Source of the DNA: Nocardioides marmoriginsengisoli
GTDB taxonomy: Bacteria > Actinomycetota > Actinomycetes > Propionibacteriales > Nocardioidaceae
DNA: 64,000 nt
Direction of reading: 5' to 3'
NCBI RefSeq assembly: GCF_003725695.1
Contig: NZ_RJSE01000007.1
Coordinates: forward strand, 410,484 to 474,483
Part shown: one piece after another, positions 18,239 through 25,685 of the stretch
Numbering within the stretch: the first letter of the stretch is position 1
How the letters are laid out: each line of letters begins with the position of its first letter
The notes under the pieces: model-generated
The model's database searches: none
What the model saw: only the letters and a program-made list of their open reading frames with translations
Told to the model about the DNA's origin: nothing
Translations under genes and position numbers: made by a program

Positions 18239-19900
18239 ATGAGCCTTTCTTTCCCCGGCCCGCTCCCGCAGCGTCTCGCGGCGGGCGACCCGGGCTGGAC
18301 CCGGGAGGCCGACGTCGTGGTGGTCGGCTCCGGCATCGCCGGGCTGACGGCCGCGCTCCGGCTGCGCGGACAGGTCGGCAAGATCCTGGTCGTCACCAAG
18401 GACGTCCTCTCCGCGGGCTCGACCCAGTGGGCCCAGGGCGGCATCGCCGCAGCGCTCGGCCCCGGTGACACCCCGCACGAGCACGAGGTCGACACCCTGG
18501 TCGCCGGTGCCGGAGCGTGCGACCTCGAAGCGGTGCGGGTGCTCGTCAACGAGGGCCCCGACGCCGTCCGCGAGCTGATCGCCCTCGGCGCCAACTTCGA
18601 CCACGCCGCTGACGGCGAGCTGTCGCTGACCCGCGAGGGCGGTCACCACCGCGACCGGATCGCGCACGCCGGCGGGGACGCCACCGGCGCCGAGATCCAG
18701 CGCGCCCTGGTCGCCGCGATCGAGGCGGCCCCCGACGTCGAGGTGATCCAGCACGCCCTTGCCGTGGACCTGCAGCTCGGCGCGGCCGGCGAGGTGTGCG
18801 GTCTGACCCTGCACGTGATGGGGGAGGGTCAGCGGGACGGCGTCGGCCAGGTCCGCTGCCGGGCCGTCGTCCTGGCGTCCGGGGGGCTCGGCCAGGTGTT
18901 CTCGCAGACCACGAACCCGTCGGTGTCGACCGGTGACGGGATGGCGCTGGCGCTCCGGGCCGGTGCCGTGCTCCGCGACCTCGAGTTCGTCCAGTTCCAC
19001 CCGACGGTGATGTACCTCGGGCCGGACTCGACCGGGCAGCAGCCGCTGATCTCCGAGGCGGTCCGCGGCGAGGGCGCGTTCCTGGTCGACTTCGAGGGCA
19101 ACCGCTTCATGCAGGGCGTCCACGAGCTCGCCGACCTGGCGCCGCGCGACGTGGTCGCGAAGGCGATCACCCGGCGGATGCACGAGGAGGGCAAGCCGCA
19201 CATGTGGCTGGACGCCCGGCACCTGGGGCGCGAGTTCTGGGAGAAGCGGTTCCCGACGATCCTGGCGACCGCTCGCAGCCACGGCGTCGACCCGGTGACC
19301 GAGCTGATCCCGGTCGCCCCCGCCTGCCACTACGCCTCCGGCGGCGTCGCCACCGACCTCTGGGGCCGCTCGACGATCACCGGGCTCTACGCCACCGGCG
19401 AGGTCGCCTGCTCGGGCGTGCACGGCGCGAACCGGCTGGCGTCGAACTCGCTGCTGGAGGGCCTGGTCTTCTCCCGCCGGATCGCCCAGGTGCTGCCCGG
19501 CGAGCTGGGCGCGCAGACCGAGCCGGTCGCCGACCCGCGGACACCGGGGGTGATCGACGGCAAGGTCCGGACCGCGATGCAGGCCACCATGACCGAGCAG
19601 GTCGGGGTGCTGCGCAGCGCGTCCGGCCTGGACCTGGCGCTGACCTCGCTCGGCGAGCTCGCCGCGGTCGACGGCGTCGAGGGGACCTCCAGCTGGGAGA
19701 CCACCAACCTGGTCTCGATCAGTGCCGCCCTCGCCACCGCGGCCCGGCTGCGGGAGGAGACCCGCGGGTCGCACTGGCGCGAGGACTTCGGCGAGCGCGA
19801 CGATGCCGCCTTCGCCGGGCACTTCGACGTCGTCCTCACCGACGGCGTGCCGGTGGCGACCTTCCGGGCGGCCGCCGCGACCGACGGGGAGCAGCCGTGA
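18239..19900 (+). CDS. nadB: L-aspartate oxidase
   Basis: FAD enzyme oxidising L-aspartate to iminoaspartate, the first step of de novo NAD synthesis. 553 residues. FAD-binding VVVGSGIAGLTAALRL at the N-terminus, then STQWAQGGIAAALGPGD, the substrate-site PTVMYLG and HYASGGVATDLWGRS regions, and GEVACSGVHGANRLASNSL. The C-terminal helical domain is present. The stop overlaps the nadC GTG. No nadA lies in the window, so quinolinate synthase must be encoded elsewhere. Confidence 0.95.
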   Translation: MSLSFPGPLPQRLAAGDPGWTREADVVVVGSGIAGLTAALRLRGQVGKILVVTKDVLSAGSTQWAQGGIAAALGPGDTPHEHEVDTLVAGAGACDLEAVRVLVNEGPDAVRELIALGANFDHAADGELSLTREGGHHRDRIAHAGGDATGAEIQRALVAAIEAAPDVEVIQHALAVDLQLGAAGEVCGLTLHVMGEGQRDGVGQVRCRAVVLASGGLGQVFSQTTNPSVSTGDGMALALRAGAVLRDLEFVQFHPTVMYLGPDSTGQQPLISEAVRGEGAFLVDFEGNRFMQGVHELADLAPRDVVAKAITRRMHEEGKPHMWLDARHLGREFWEKRFPTILATARSHGVDPVTELIPVAPACHYASGGVATDLWGRSTITGLYATGEVACSGVHGANRLASNSLLEGLVFSRRIAQVLPGELGAQTEPVADPRTPGVIDGKVRTAMQATMTEQVGVLRSASGLDLALTSLGELAAVDGVEGTSSWETTNLVSISAALATAARLREETRGSHWREDFGERDDAAFAGHFDVVLTDGVPVATFRAAAATDGEQP

Positions 19901-20808
19901 TCGCCGCGACGCCGTACGACGCCCTGCCGGCCGACCTGGTCGCCGAGCTCACCGCTGCCGGACTGGACCCGCGACGGATCTACGCCGCGATCGTCGACGC
20001 CCTGGCGGAGGACCTGCCGCCGGACGGCACCGGCGTCGACGTCACCAGCGAGGCGACCCTCCCGGACGTCAGCGCCACCGGCGACTTCGGTGCCCGCGAG
20101 GACGGTGTGGTGGCAGGGCTCGGCATCGCCGCGATGGTCTTCCACTACGTGCTCGGGGACGCCGTCCTGATCTCCGACCGGGTCCCCGACGGCACCCGGG
20201 TGCGCGCCGGTGACGTGGTGCTCCGGGTCGCCGGCCCGGTCAAGGGCCTGCTGATCGCCGAGCGCACCGCCCTGAACTTCGCCTGCCACCTCTCCGGGGT
20301 GGCGACGGCGACCGCCGCCTGGGTGGACGCGCTGGAGGGCACCAGTGCCCGGGTCCTGGACACCCGGAAGACGCTGCCCGGCTACCGCGAGCTGCAGAAG
20401 TACGCCGTCCGCTGCGGCGGTGGCGTCAACCACCGGTTCAGCCTCAGCGACATGGCGCTGGTCAAGGACAACCACGTGGTCGCCGCGGGCGGGGTGCTGC
20501 CGGCGTACGAGGCGGTGAAGGCGAAGTACCCGGACCTCCAAGTGGAGGTCGAGGTGACCGACCTCGACCAGCTCCGGATCCTGCTCGACGCCGGCTGCGA
20601 GCAGGTGCTGCTGGACAACATGAGCAACGAGCTGATGGCCGAGGCGGTCGCGATCAATGCGGGGCGCGCCGTCCTCGAGGCGTCCGGCGGGCTGACCTTC
20701 GAGCGTGCCCGCGAGGTCGCCGCGACCGGGGTGGACTTCATCTCCGTCGGCGCGCTGACGCACTCGGTCAAGGTGTTCGACCTCGGGCTGGACCTGGAGG
20801 AATCGTGA
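19897..20808 (+). CDS. nadC: Nicotinate-nucleotide pyrophosphorylase (carboxylating)
   Basis: Transfers phosphoribosyl from PRPP to quinolinate with decarboxylation, giving nicotinate mononucleotide. 303 residues. Motifs include LLIAERTALNFACHLSGVAT, RVLDTRKTLPGYRELQKYAV and the catalytic barrel segments VEVEVTDLDQLR and LLDNMSNELM. GTG 19897 overlaps the nadB TGA (GTGA). The stop TGA overlaps a GTG that opens an 18-codon frame reaching exactly the coaX ATG. Confidence 0.96.
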   Translation: MIAATPYDALPADLVAELTAAGLDPRRIYAAIVDALAEDLPPDGTGVDVTSEATLPDVSATGDFGAREDGVVAGLGIAAMVFHYVLGDAVLISDRVPDGTRVRAGDVVLRVAGPVKGLLIAERTALNFACHLSGVATATAAWVDALEGTSARVLDTRKTLPGYRELQKYAVRCGGGVNHRFSLSDMALVKDNHVVAAGGVLPAYEAVKAKYPDLQVEVEVTDLDQLRILLDAGCEQVLLDNMSNELMAEAVAINAGRAVLEASGGLTFERAREVAATGVDFISVGALTHSVKVFDLGLDLEES

Positions 20809-20858
20809 GCGGGCGCAGCGGCCGGCCGGCGGACGACGCGGAGCGGGGACATCGATGA
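20805..20858 (+). other. 17-residue mini-ORF bridging nadC and coaX
   Basis: GTG at 20805 overlaps the nadC stop by GTGA, and the frame ends in TGA that overlaps the coaX ATG by ATGA (20855-20858). It spans the whole gap. It may serve as a coupling leader that hands ribosomes from nadC to coaX; chance cannot be excluded for a frame this short. Confidence 0.3.
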
Positions 20859-21640
20859 CGCTCCTCTGCGCCGACATCGGCAACTCGCACACCACCTTGG
20901 GCCTGCTCACCGACGGCGAGGTCCAGGACCACTGGCGGGTCTCGACGCTGGAGACCCGGACCGCGGACGAGTGGTTCGTGTTGATCCGCGGGCTGATCGA
21001 GGACTCCACCGCGCTCGCGCACGACGGTCTCCCGGACGGGATCGCCGTCTGCGCGACGGTGCCCTCGGTGCTGCACGAGTGGCGGGACATGCTGAGCCGG
21101 CACTTCGGCGACGTGCCGGCGGTCGTCATCGAGCCCGGTGTCCGGACCGGCGTACCGGTGCTGATGGACAACCCGCGCGAGGTCGGCGCGGACCGGGTGA
21201 TCAACGCGCTCGCCGCGGCCGCCATGTACGACGGCCCGGCGATCGTCGTCGACTTCGGCACCGCGACCACGTTCGACGTGGTGAGTCCGCGCGGCGAGTA
21301 CATCGGCGGCGCGATCTCGCCGGGCATCGACATCTCGCTGGAGGCGCTCGGTCGTCGTGGCGCGCAGCTCCGCAAGGTCGAGCTGCTCCGCCCGCGCACC
21401 GTGATCGCGAAGAACACCGTCGAGGCGCTGCAGTCCGGGATGGTCTTCGGGTTCGCCAGCCAGGTCGACGGGATCGTGGCGCGGATGATCGAGGAGCTCG
21501 GCGTACCGACGGACTCCGTGCACGTGATCGCGACCGGCGGCCTCGCCCCGGTCGTCGTCGACGAGTGCCGCGCGATCACCGACCACCAACCCTGGTTGAC
21601 CCTCCGCGGCCTGGAGCTCGCCTTCCTCCGCAACACCTAA
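20855..21640 (+). CDS. coaX: Type III pantothenate kinase
   Basis: Phosphorylates pantothenate, the first step of CoA synthesis, using a monovalent cation. 261 residues of the ASKHA fold: LCADIGNSHTTLGLL phosphate loop 1, NPREVGADRVINALAAAA, and VVDFGTATTFDVVSPRGEYI with GGAISPGI. It follows panC/panD and the nad genes in one plus-strand run, joining pantothenate synthesis to its use. The short gap to nadC is filled by a mini-ORF with overlaps at both ends. Confidence 0.95.
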   Translation: MTLLCADIGNSHTTLGLLTDGEVQDHWRVSTLETRTADEWFVLIRGLIEDSTALAHDGLPDGIAVCATVPSVLHEWRDMLSRHFGDVPAVVIEPGVRTGVPVLMDNPREVGADRVINALAAAAMYDGPAIVVDFGTATTFDVVSPRGEYIGGAISPGIDISLEALGRRGAQLRKVELLRPRTVIAKNTVEALQSGMVFGFASQVDGIVARMIEELGVPTDSVHVIATGGLAPVVVDECRAITDHQPWLTLRGLELAFLRNT

Positions 21641-21642
21641 CC

Positions 21643-21756
21643 CGTCGAGTAGGCCCGATCTGTACGTCGAGCAGGCCCGATCTGCGCGTCGAGTGGGCCC
21701 GATCTGCGCGTTGAGTGGGTCCTCCGGCGTACTCGACTGCATCGTGGGCCCACTCG
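21643..21756 (+). repeat. 22-bp direct repeats with an inverted copy, coaX-lysS gap
   Basis: Three 22-bp units start at 21643, 21665 and 21687 (pattern CGTCGAG-Y-R-GGCCCGATCTG-YR), with a partial fourth at 21709. The word CGAGTGGGCCC (21690-21700) recurs as its complement GGGCCCACTCG at 21746-21756, so the transcript could fold. It sits between two genes on the same strand. Confidence 0.8.
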
Positions 21757-21786
21757 GCCGACGTCATGGGCCCGTTCGACGTTCAG

Positions 21787-21792
21787 TAGCCT
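21787..21792 (+). promoter_or_regulatory. -10 box of a probable leaderless lysS promoter
   Basis: TAGCCT ends 7 bases before the lysS ATG; no ribosome-binding site is present. Confidence 0.45.
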
Positions 21793-21799
21793 TGCGCCC

Positions 21800-23314
21800 A
21801 TGACTGACCAGCCCGAATCCGACGTTGACGACCTGCCCGAGCAGATGCAGGTACGCCGGGAGAAGCGGGCGCGGCTGCTGGAGTCCGGACGCGAGGCGTA
21901 CCCGATCGCGGTCGAGCGGACCCACACGGTCAAGGAGATCCGGGAGACCTACGACCCGCTGCTCGAATCGGGCGAGATCGAGCCGGACACGATGACCGGG
22001 CAGATCGTCTCGATCGTCGGCCGGGTGATCTTCCTGCGCAACACCGGCAAGCTCTGCTTCGTCCGGCTCCGCGAGGGCGACGGGTCCGAGCTCCAGGTGA
22101 TGCTGTCGCTGGCCAGCGTCGGCGAGGACGCGCTGGCGGACTTCAAGGCGCTGGTCGACCTCGGCGACCTGCTGGCGGTGACCGGCGAGGTGATCACCAG
22201 CCGCCGCGGCGAGCTCTCGGTGCAGGCGTCCAGCTGGCAGATCGCCGCCAAGACCCTGCGGCCGCTGCCCAACGAGCACAAGCCGCTCTCCGACGAGGCC
22301 CGGATCCGGCTGCGGTACGTCGACATGATGATCCGCCCCGAGGCCCGCGACATGGTCCGGACCAAGGCCGCCGTGCTGCGGAGCCTGCGCAGCACCCTCG
22401 ACGCGCAGGGCTACCTGGAGGTCGAGACGCCGATCCTCCAGCTCACCAACGGCGGTGCCGCGGCCCGGCCGTTCCGGACGCACCTGAACGCCCTCGACCA
22501 GCCGATGCTGCTGCGGATCGCCCTGGAGCTCGACCTCAAGCGGGCGATGATCGGCGGCGTCGACCGGGTCTACGAGATCGGCCGGACCTTCCGCAACGAG
22601 GGGCTCGACTCCACCCACGCTGCCGAGTTCTCGATGCTCGAGGCCTACCAGGCGTACGGCGACCAGTTCACCATGATGCAGCTGACCAGGGACCTGGTGC
22701 TGAACGCCGCCCGCGAGGTCGGCCGGACCGTCGTACCGGGCCGGGACGGTTCCGAGATCGACCTGGAGGCCGAGTGGCGGCAGGCGCCGATCCTCGACCT
22801 GGTCTCGGACGCGCTCGGTGAGGAGATCACCGTCGAGACGAGTGTCGAGGCGCTGGTCGCGCACGCCGGGAAGCGCGATGTCGAGCTGCAGCCGAAATGG
22901 GGTGCCGAGGAGATCGTGGTCGAGCTCTACGAGCAGCTCGTCGAGGATTCCCTGATCACCCCGACTTTCGTCATGGATTATCCGGCGGCGGTGAAGCCGC
23001 TCGCGAAGAGCCACCGGTCCAAGAATGGTTTGAACGAGGCCTGGGATCTGATCATCAACGGCGTCGAACTGGCACCGGCCTATTCCGAGCTCAACGACCC
23101 CGTCGTCCAGCGCGAACGGCTGACCGCCCAGTCCCTGCTGGCCGCCGCGGGCGACCCGGAGGCGATGGAGCTGGACGAGGTCTTCCTCCGGGCGATGGAG
23201 TACGGAATGCCGCCCGCCGGCGGAATGGGAATGGGCGTCGACCGGCTGATCATGCTGCTCACCGGAGCCGGTATTAGGGAAACCATTCTGTTTCCGCTCC
23301 TGCGTCCGGAGTAA
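21800..23314 (+). CDS. lysS: Lysine--tRNA ligase, class II
   Basis: Charges tRNA-Lys in the cytoplasm. 504 residues: N-terminal OB-fold anticodon-binding domain (about 60-165) and class II catalytic core. Motif 2 is RTFRNEGLDSTHAAEF, motif 3 is GMGVDRLIMLLTG near the C-terminus, and YPAAVKPLAKSH forms part of the lysine site. The last ~400 bases have more A/T at third positions than the rest of the gene. The TAA stop at 23312 forms part of a TAATAT box for lsr2. Confidence 0.97.
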   Translation: MTDQPESDVDDLPEQMQVRREKRARLLESGREAYPIAVERTHTVKEIRETYDPLLESGEIEPDTMTGQIVSIVGRVIFLRNTGKLCFVRLREGDGSELQVMLSLASVGEDALADFKALVDLGDLLAVTGEVITSRRGELSVQASSWQIAAKTLRPLPNEHKPLSDEARIRLRYVDMMIRPEARDMVRTKAAVLRSLRSTLDAQGYLEVETPILQLTNGGAAARPFRTHLNALDQPMLLRIALELDLKRAMIGGVDRVYEIGRTFRNEGLDSTHAAEFSMLEAYQAYGDQFTMMQLTRDLVLNAAREVGRTVVPGRDGSEIDLEAEWRQAPILDLVSDALGEEITVETSVEALVAHAGKRDVELQPKWGAEEIVVELYEQLVEDSLITPTFVMDYPAAVKPLAKSHRSKNGLNEAWDLIINGVELAPAYSELNDPVVQRERLTAQSLLAAAGDPEAMELDEVFLRAMEYGMPPAGGMGMGVDRLIMLLTGAGIRETILFPLLRPE

Positions 23315-23317
23315 TAT
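23312..23317 (+). promoter_or_regulatory. -10 box overlapping the lysS stop codon; probable lsr2 promoter
   Basis: TAATAT, a near-consensus -10, begins with the lysS stop codon TAA. A transcript starting about 7 bases on would open directly with the hairpin at 23325-23344. The -35 is weak (TGTTTC at 23289-23294, 17-base spacer). Confidence 0.5.
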
Positions 23318-23324
23318 GACCTGA

Positions 23325-23344
23325 CGGCATTCGCGGGAATGCCG
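23325..23344 (+). promoter_or_regulatory. Perfect 8-bp hairpin in the lsr2 leader
   Basis: CGGCATTC, loop GCGG, GAATGCCG. It is not followed by a T run, so an intrinsic terminator is unlikely. It would lie at the very 5' end of an lsr2 mRNA made from the TAATAT promoter and could stabilise it. Confidence 0.5.
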
Positions 23345-23370
23345 ATCCGGGCCAACGAAAAGGAATTCTC

Positions 23371-23679
23371 ATGGCGCAGAAGGTCAACATCGTCCTGGTC
23401 GACGACATCGATGGCACCGACGCTGAGGAAACGGTCAGCTTCGCCCTGGACGGCCGCGAGTACGAGATCGACCTGAACAGCAAGAATGCCGCGAAGCTGC
23501 GCGATGCCCTGGCGCCGTACCTCGGCCACGCCCGTCGCGGCGGCGGCCGCAAGCGCGCCCGTTCCGGTGGGCCGAGCCCGGCCGAGATCCGGTCCTGGGC
23601 CCGCGAGAACGGGTTCAAGGTCCCCGACCGCGGCCGCGTCTCCTCGCACGTGCGCGACGCCTACCTGGCCTCGCACTGA
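23371..23679 (+). CDS. lsr2: Lsr2 nucleoid-associated protein / xenogeneic silencer
   Basis: Histone-like protein that binds and bridges AT-rich DNA and silences foreign or developmentally controlled genes. 102 residues: N-terminal dimerisation domain (KVNIVLVDDIDGTDAEETV), basic linker, and a C-terminal DNA-binding domain with the AT-hook-like RGR in VPDRGRVSSHVRDAY. A good ribosome-binding site (AAAAGGA) precedes the ATG. The lysS-lsr2-clpC neighbourhood is conserved in actinobacteria, although here three genes separate lsr2 from clpC. Confidence 0.96.
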   Translation: MAQKVNIVLVDDIDGTDAEETVSFALDGREYEIDLNSKNAAKLRDALAPYLGHARRGGGRKRARSGGPSPAEIRSWARENGFKVPDRGRVSSHVRDAYLASH

Positions 23680-23684
23680 TTCAG

Positions 23685-23700
23685 TCCCCCGGGCGGGGGA
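23685..23700 (+). terminator. GC hairpin after lsr2
   Basis: TCCCCC, loop GGGC, GGGGGA starts six bases after the lsr2 stop. No T tract follows. The word CCCCCGGGCG recurs at 23721-23730. A Rho-independent-like stop of the GC-only actinobacterial kind is possible. Confidence 0.4.
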
Positions 23701-23749
23701 GCCCAGAGTGACTCGGAGTTCCCCCGGGCGAGGGTTCCAGGCTGCGCGC

Positions 23750-25006
23750 ATGTCCGGGCAGTCTGATCGCATGCAGCCAGACGTGCACGACTTCCGCGAA
23801 CGCCTCCGCGCCGTACCCGTCGCCTACTGGGTGCTCGCCGGAGTGCTCGGTGCAGCGCTGTACATCCTGGGGAGCGTGACACCGCAGGCCTACGGGGTGT
23901 TCGGCAACGGGATGAACGCGGAGGAGTTCTTCAGGCAGCTTGCCGGCATCGGTGTGCTGCTGGCGGCCGCGTCACCGGTGATCGCTCTGGTGGCTCCTCG
24001 GACGGCCCTGGCCACGGCAGTCACGCTGCCGGTGATCCTGTTCCTGCTGGCGAACCAGCATCAGTGGCCGTTCACGATGTTCCTCGCGGTTCTCGCGGTG
24101 GCGGTCTGCACGATGCGCGATCGGCAGGTCCTCGCCTGGCTCTTCGGCCTCTTCGCGATGGTGTTTCCGATCTCGCTGGTGTTCTGGGGTTCGATGGTGA
24201 CCCCGGACGGTGCGTTGATCGATCTGCGGTCCTACGGCGACCCGTTCGACAGCCTGGTGACCGTCACCCTCTACGCGATCGGAGTGCTCCTGGCGCTTGG
24301 AGCCGGGGCGTTGTTCCGCTCCCGGGTCGCAGCCGGCGTGGCTGGCCGCCGTGCGCTGGCCCGCGCCGGACAGGTCGAGGAGCAGGCGACCGTCGTCGGC
24401 GAACGCGCCCGCCTCGCCCGGGACCTGCACGACGTGGTCGCGCACCACGTCTCCCTGATCGCTGTCCGGGCCGAGACGGCGCCGTACACGAACACGGATC
24501 TCGATGAGCCCGCTCGCGCGGTGCTGGCCGAGATCGCCGCCGATGCGCGGCTGGCGCTGGACGAGCTCCGCGGAGTCCTGGGGATCCTGGGCCGCTCGGG
24601 AGGGGACGCTGAGCGGATGCCGCAGCCCGGCTGGTCGGACATCGGAGCACTGGTCGAACGCAGCCGTGGTGCGGGCTCGGTGGTGATGGTCCGCGGCGAT
24701 GGTGCTGACAGCGGCGACGTCGCGCCGTCGGTCGGCTACGCGGCGTACCGGGTCGTCCAGGAGGCGCTGACCAACGCCCGCAAGCACGCGCCCGGCAGAC
24801 CGGTCACCGTGTCACTGACCCGTACCGACCCGATGGTCGTCGTCCGGGTCGGTACGCCGCTGCGAGGCGATGCCGTCGATGACGGCATCGGGCACGGCCT
24901 GCTCGGCATGCGGGAACGGGTCGAGAGCCTCGACGGCCGCCTGATGGCCGGCGCGGTTGACGACGAATTCGTCGTCGAGGCAACACTGCCGCAAGGAACG
25001 GCGTGA
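23750..25006 (+). CDS. Membrane sensor histidine kinase (HisKA_3 type)
   Basis: 418-residue NarL-system kinase. Six predicted membrane spans (from VAYWVLAGVLGAALYILGSV to LVTVTLYAIGVLLALGAGAL) form the sensor with little extracellular sequence, as in DesK/LiaS-type kinases that sense the membrane itself. The dimerisation helix ERARLARDLHDVVAHHVSLI carries the phosphoacceptor His. The ATPase domain shows VVQEALTNARKHAPG (N box) and DDGIGHGLLGMRERVESLDG (G box). ATG 23750 or 23771 are both possible starts. The stop overlaps the regulator start (GTGA), so the pair is coupled. Stimulus unknown. Confidence 0.9.
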   Translation: MSGQSDRMQPDVHDFRERLRAVPVAYWVLAGVLGAALYILGSVTPQAYGVFGNGMNAEEFFRQLAGIGVLLAAASPVIALVAPRTALATAVTLPVILFLLANQHQWPFTMFLAVLAVAVCTMRDRQVLAWLFGLFAMVFPISLVFWGSMVTPDGALIDLRSYGDPFDSLVTVTLYAIGVLLALGAGALFRSRVAAGVAGRRALARAGQVEEQATVVGERARLARDLHDVVAHHVSLIAVRAETAPYTNTDLDEPARAVLAEIAADARLALDELRGVLGILGRSGGDAERMPQPGWSDIGALVERSRGAGSVVMVRGDGADSGDVAPSVGYAAYRVVQEALTNARKHAPGRPVTVSLTRTDPMVVVRVGTPLRGDAVDDGIGHGLLGMRERVESLDGRLMAGAVDDEFVVEATLPQGTA

Positions 25007-25665
25007 GCCTCGAACCGGTCAGGGTGGTCGTGGCTGACGACCAACCGGTGATCTGCGCCGGCTTCGCAGCACTGCTGGCTGCGCAGGACGGCATCGAGGT
25101 CACCGGTACGGCGGCGAACGGCCGCGAGCTGATGACCCTGGTCGCCGCCGACCCGCCGGACGTCGCCCTGGTGGACATCCGGATGCCCGTCCTCGACGGT
25201 ATCGAGGCGACCAGGCTGATCACCCGTGACCACCCGACGCGGGTGCTGATCCTGACCACCTTCGACCTCGATGCCTACGTCTACGACGCGATCCGTGCCG
25301 GGGCCAGCGGGTTCCTACTCAAGGACGTCACCGCCGACCGCCTCGTGGACGGTGTCCGGATGATCGCCGAGGGGTCGATGCTGCTGGGGCCGACGGTGAG
25401 TCGCCGACTGGTCGCCGACTTCGCGCGCGGACCGCGAACCTCGGCCCGGGTCCAGGTGTCGGAGGTCTTGAGCCCCCGCGAGTACGAGGTCCTCCTGAAC
25501 CTCGCCCAGGGCCGGTCGAACGCCGAGATCGCGGATGGGCTGGTGATCTCGACGGAGACGGTCAAGTCGCACGTGGCAGAGGTGCTGCGCAAGCTCGGCC
25601 TGCGCGACCGGATCCAGGCGGTCGTCTTCGCCTATGAGAACGGGCTGGTCCGGCCCGGCGACTAA
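25003..25665 (+). CDS. NarL/LuxR-family response regulator
   Basis: 220-residue partner of the upstream kinase. Receiver domain: VVVADDQPVICAGFAALL (acidic pocket), the phosphoacceptor Asp in ALVDIRMPVLDGIEATRLI, and the Thr and Lys of switch and active site in LILTTFD and GFLLKDVTADRLVDG. The C-terminal LuxR helix-turn-helix is LSPREYEVLLNLAQGRSNAE then STETVKSHVAEVLRKLGLRD. GTG start overlaps the kinase stop by 4 bases. Targets cannot be read here. Confidence 0.93.
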   Translation: MSLEPVRVVVADDQPVICAGFAALLAAQDGIEVTGTAANGRELMTLVAADPPDVALVDIRMPVLDGIEATRLITRDHPTRVLILTTFDLDAYVYDAIRAGASGFLLKDVTADRLVDGVRMIAEGSMLLGPTVSRRLVADFARGPRTSARVQVSEVLSPREYEVLLNLAQGRSNAEIADGLVISTETVKSHVAEVLRKLGLRDRIQAVVFAYENGLVRPGD

Positions 25666-25677
25666 TCGCCGGGCCGG
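25650..25677. terminator. Bidirectional hairpin terminator with the regulator stop codon in its loop
   Basis: A perfect 12-bp stem (CCGGCCCGGCGA / TCGCCGGGCCGG) encloses the loop CTAA, which contains the TAA stop of the response regulator. It sits between convergent genes, ending 8 bases before the stop of the lysyl-oxidase-like gene, so it can serve both. Confidence 0.75.
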
Positions 25678-25685
25678 CGTTCATC

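Noticed and set aside
23680..23749. Mobile or attachment site at the CCCCCGGGCG repeats after lsr2
   Set aside because: Only two short copies with no integrase or composition change; a simple hairpin explains the first.
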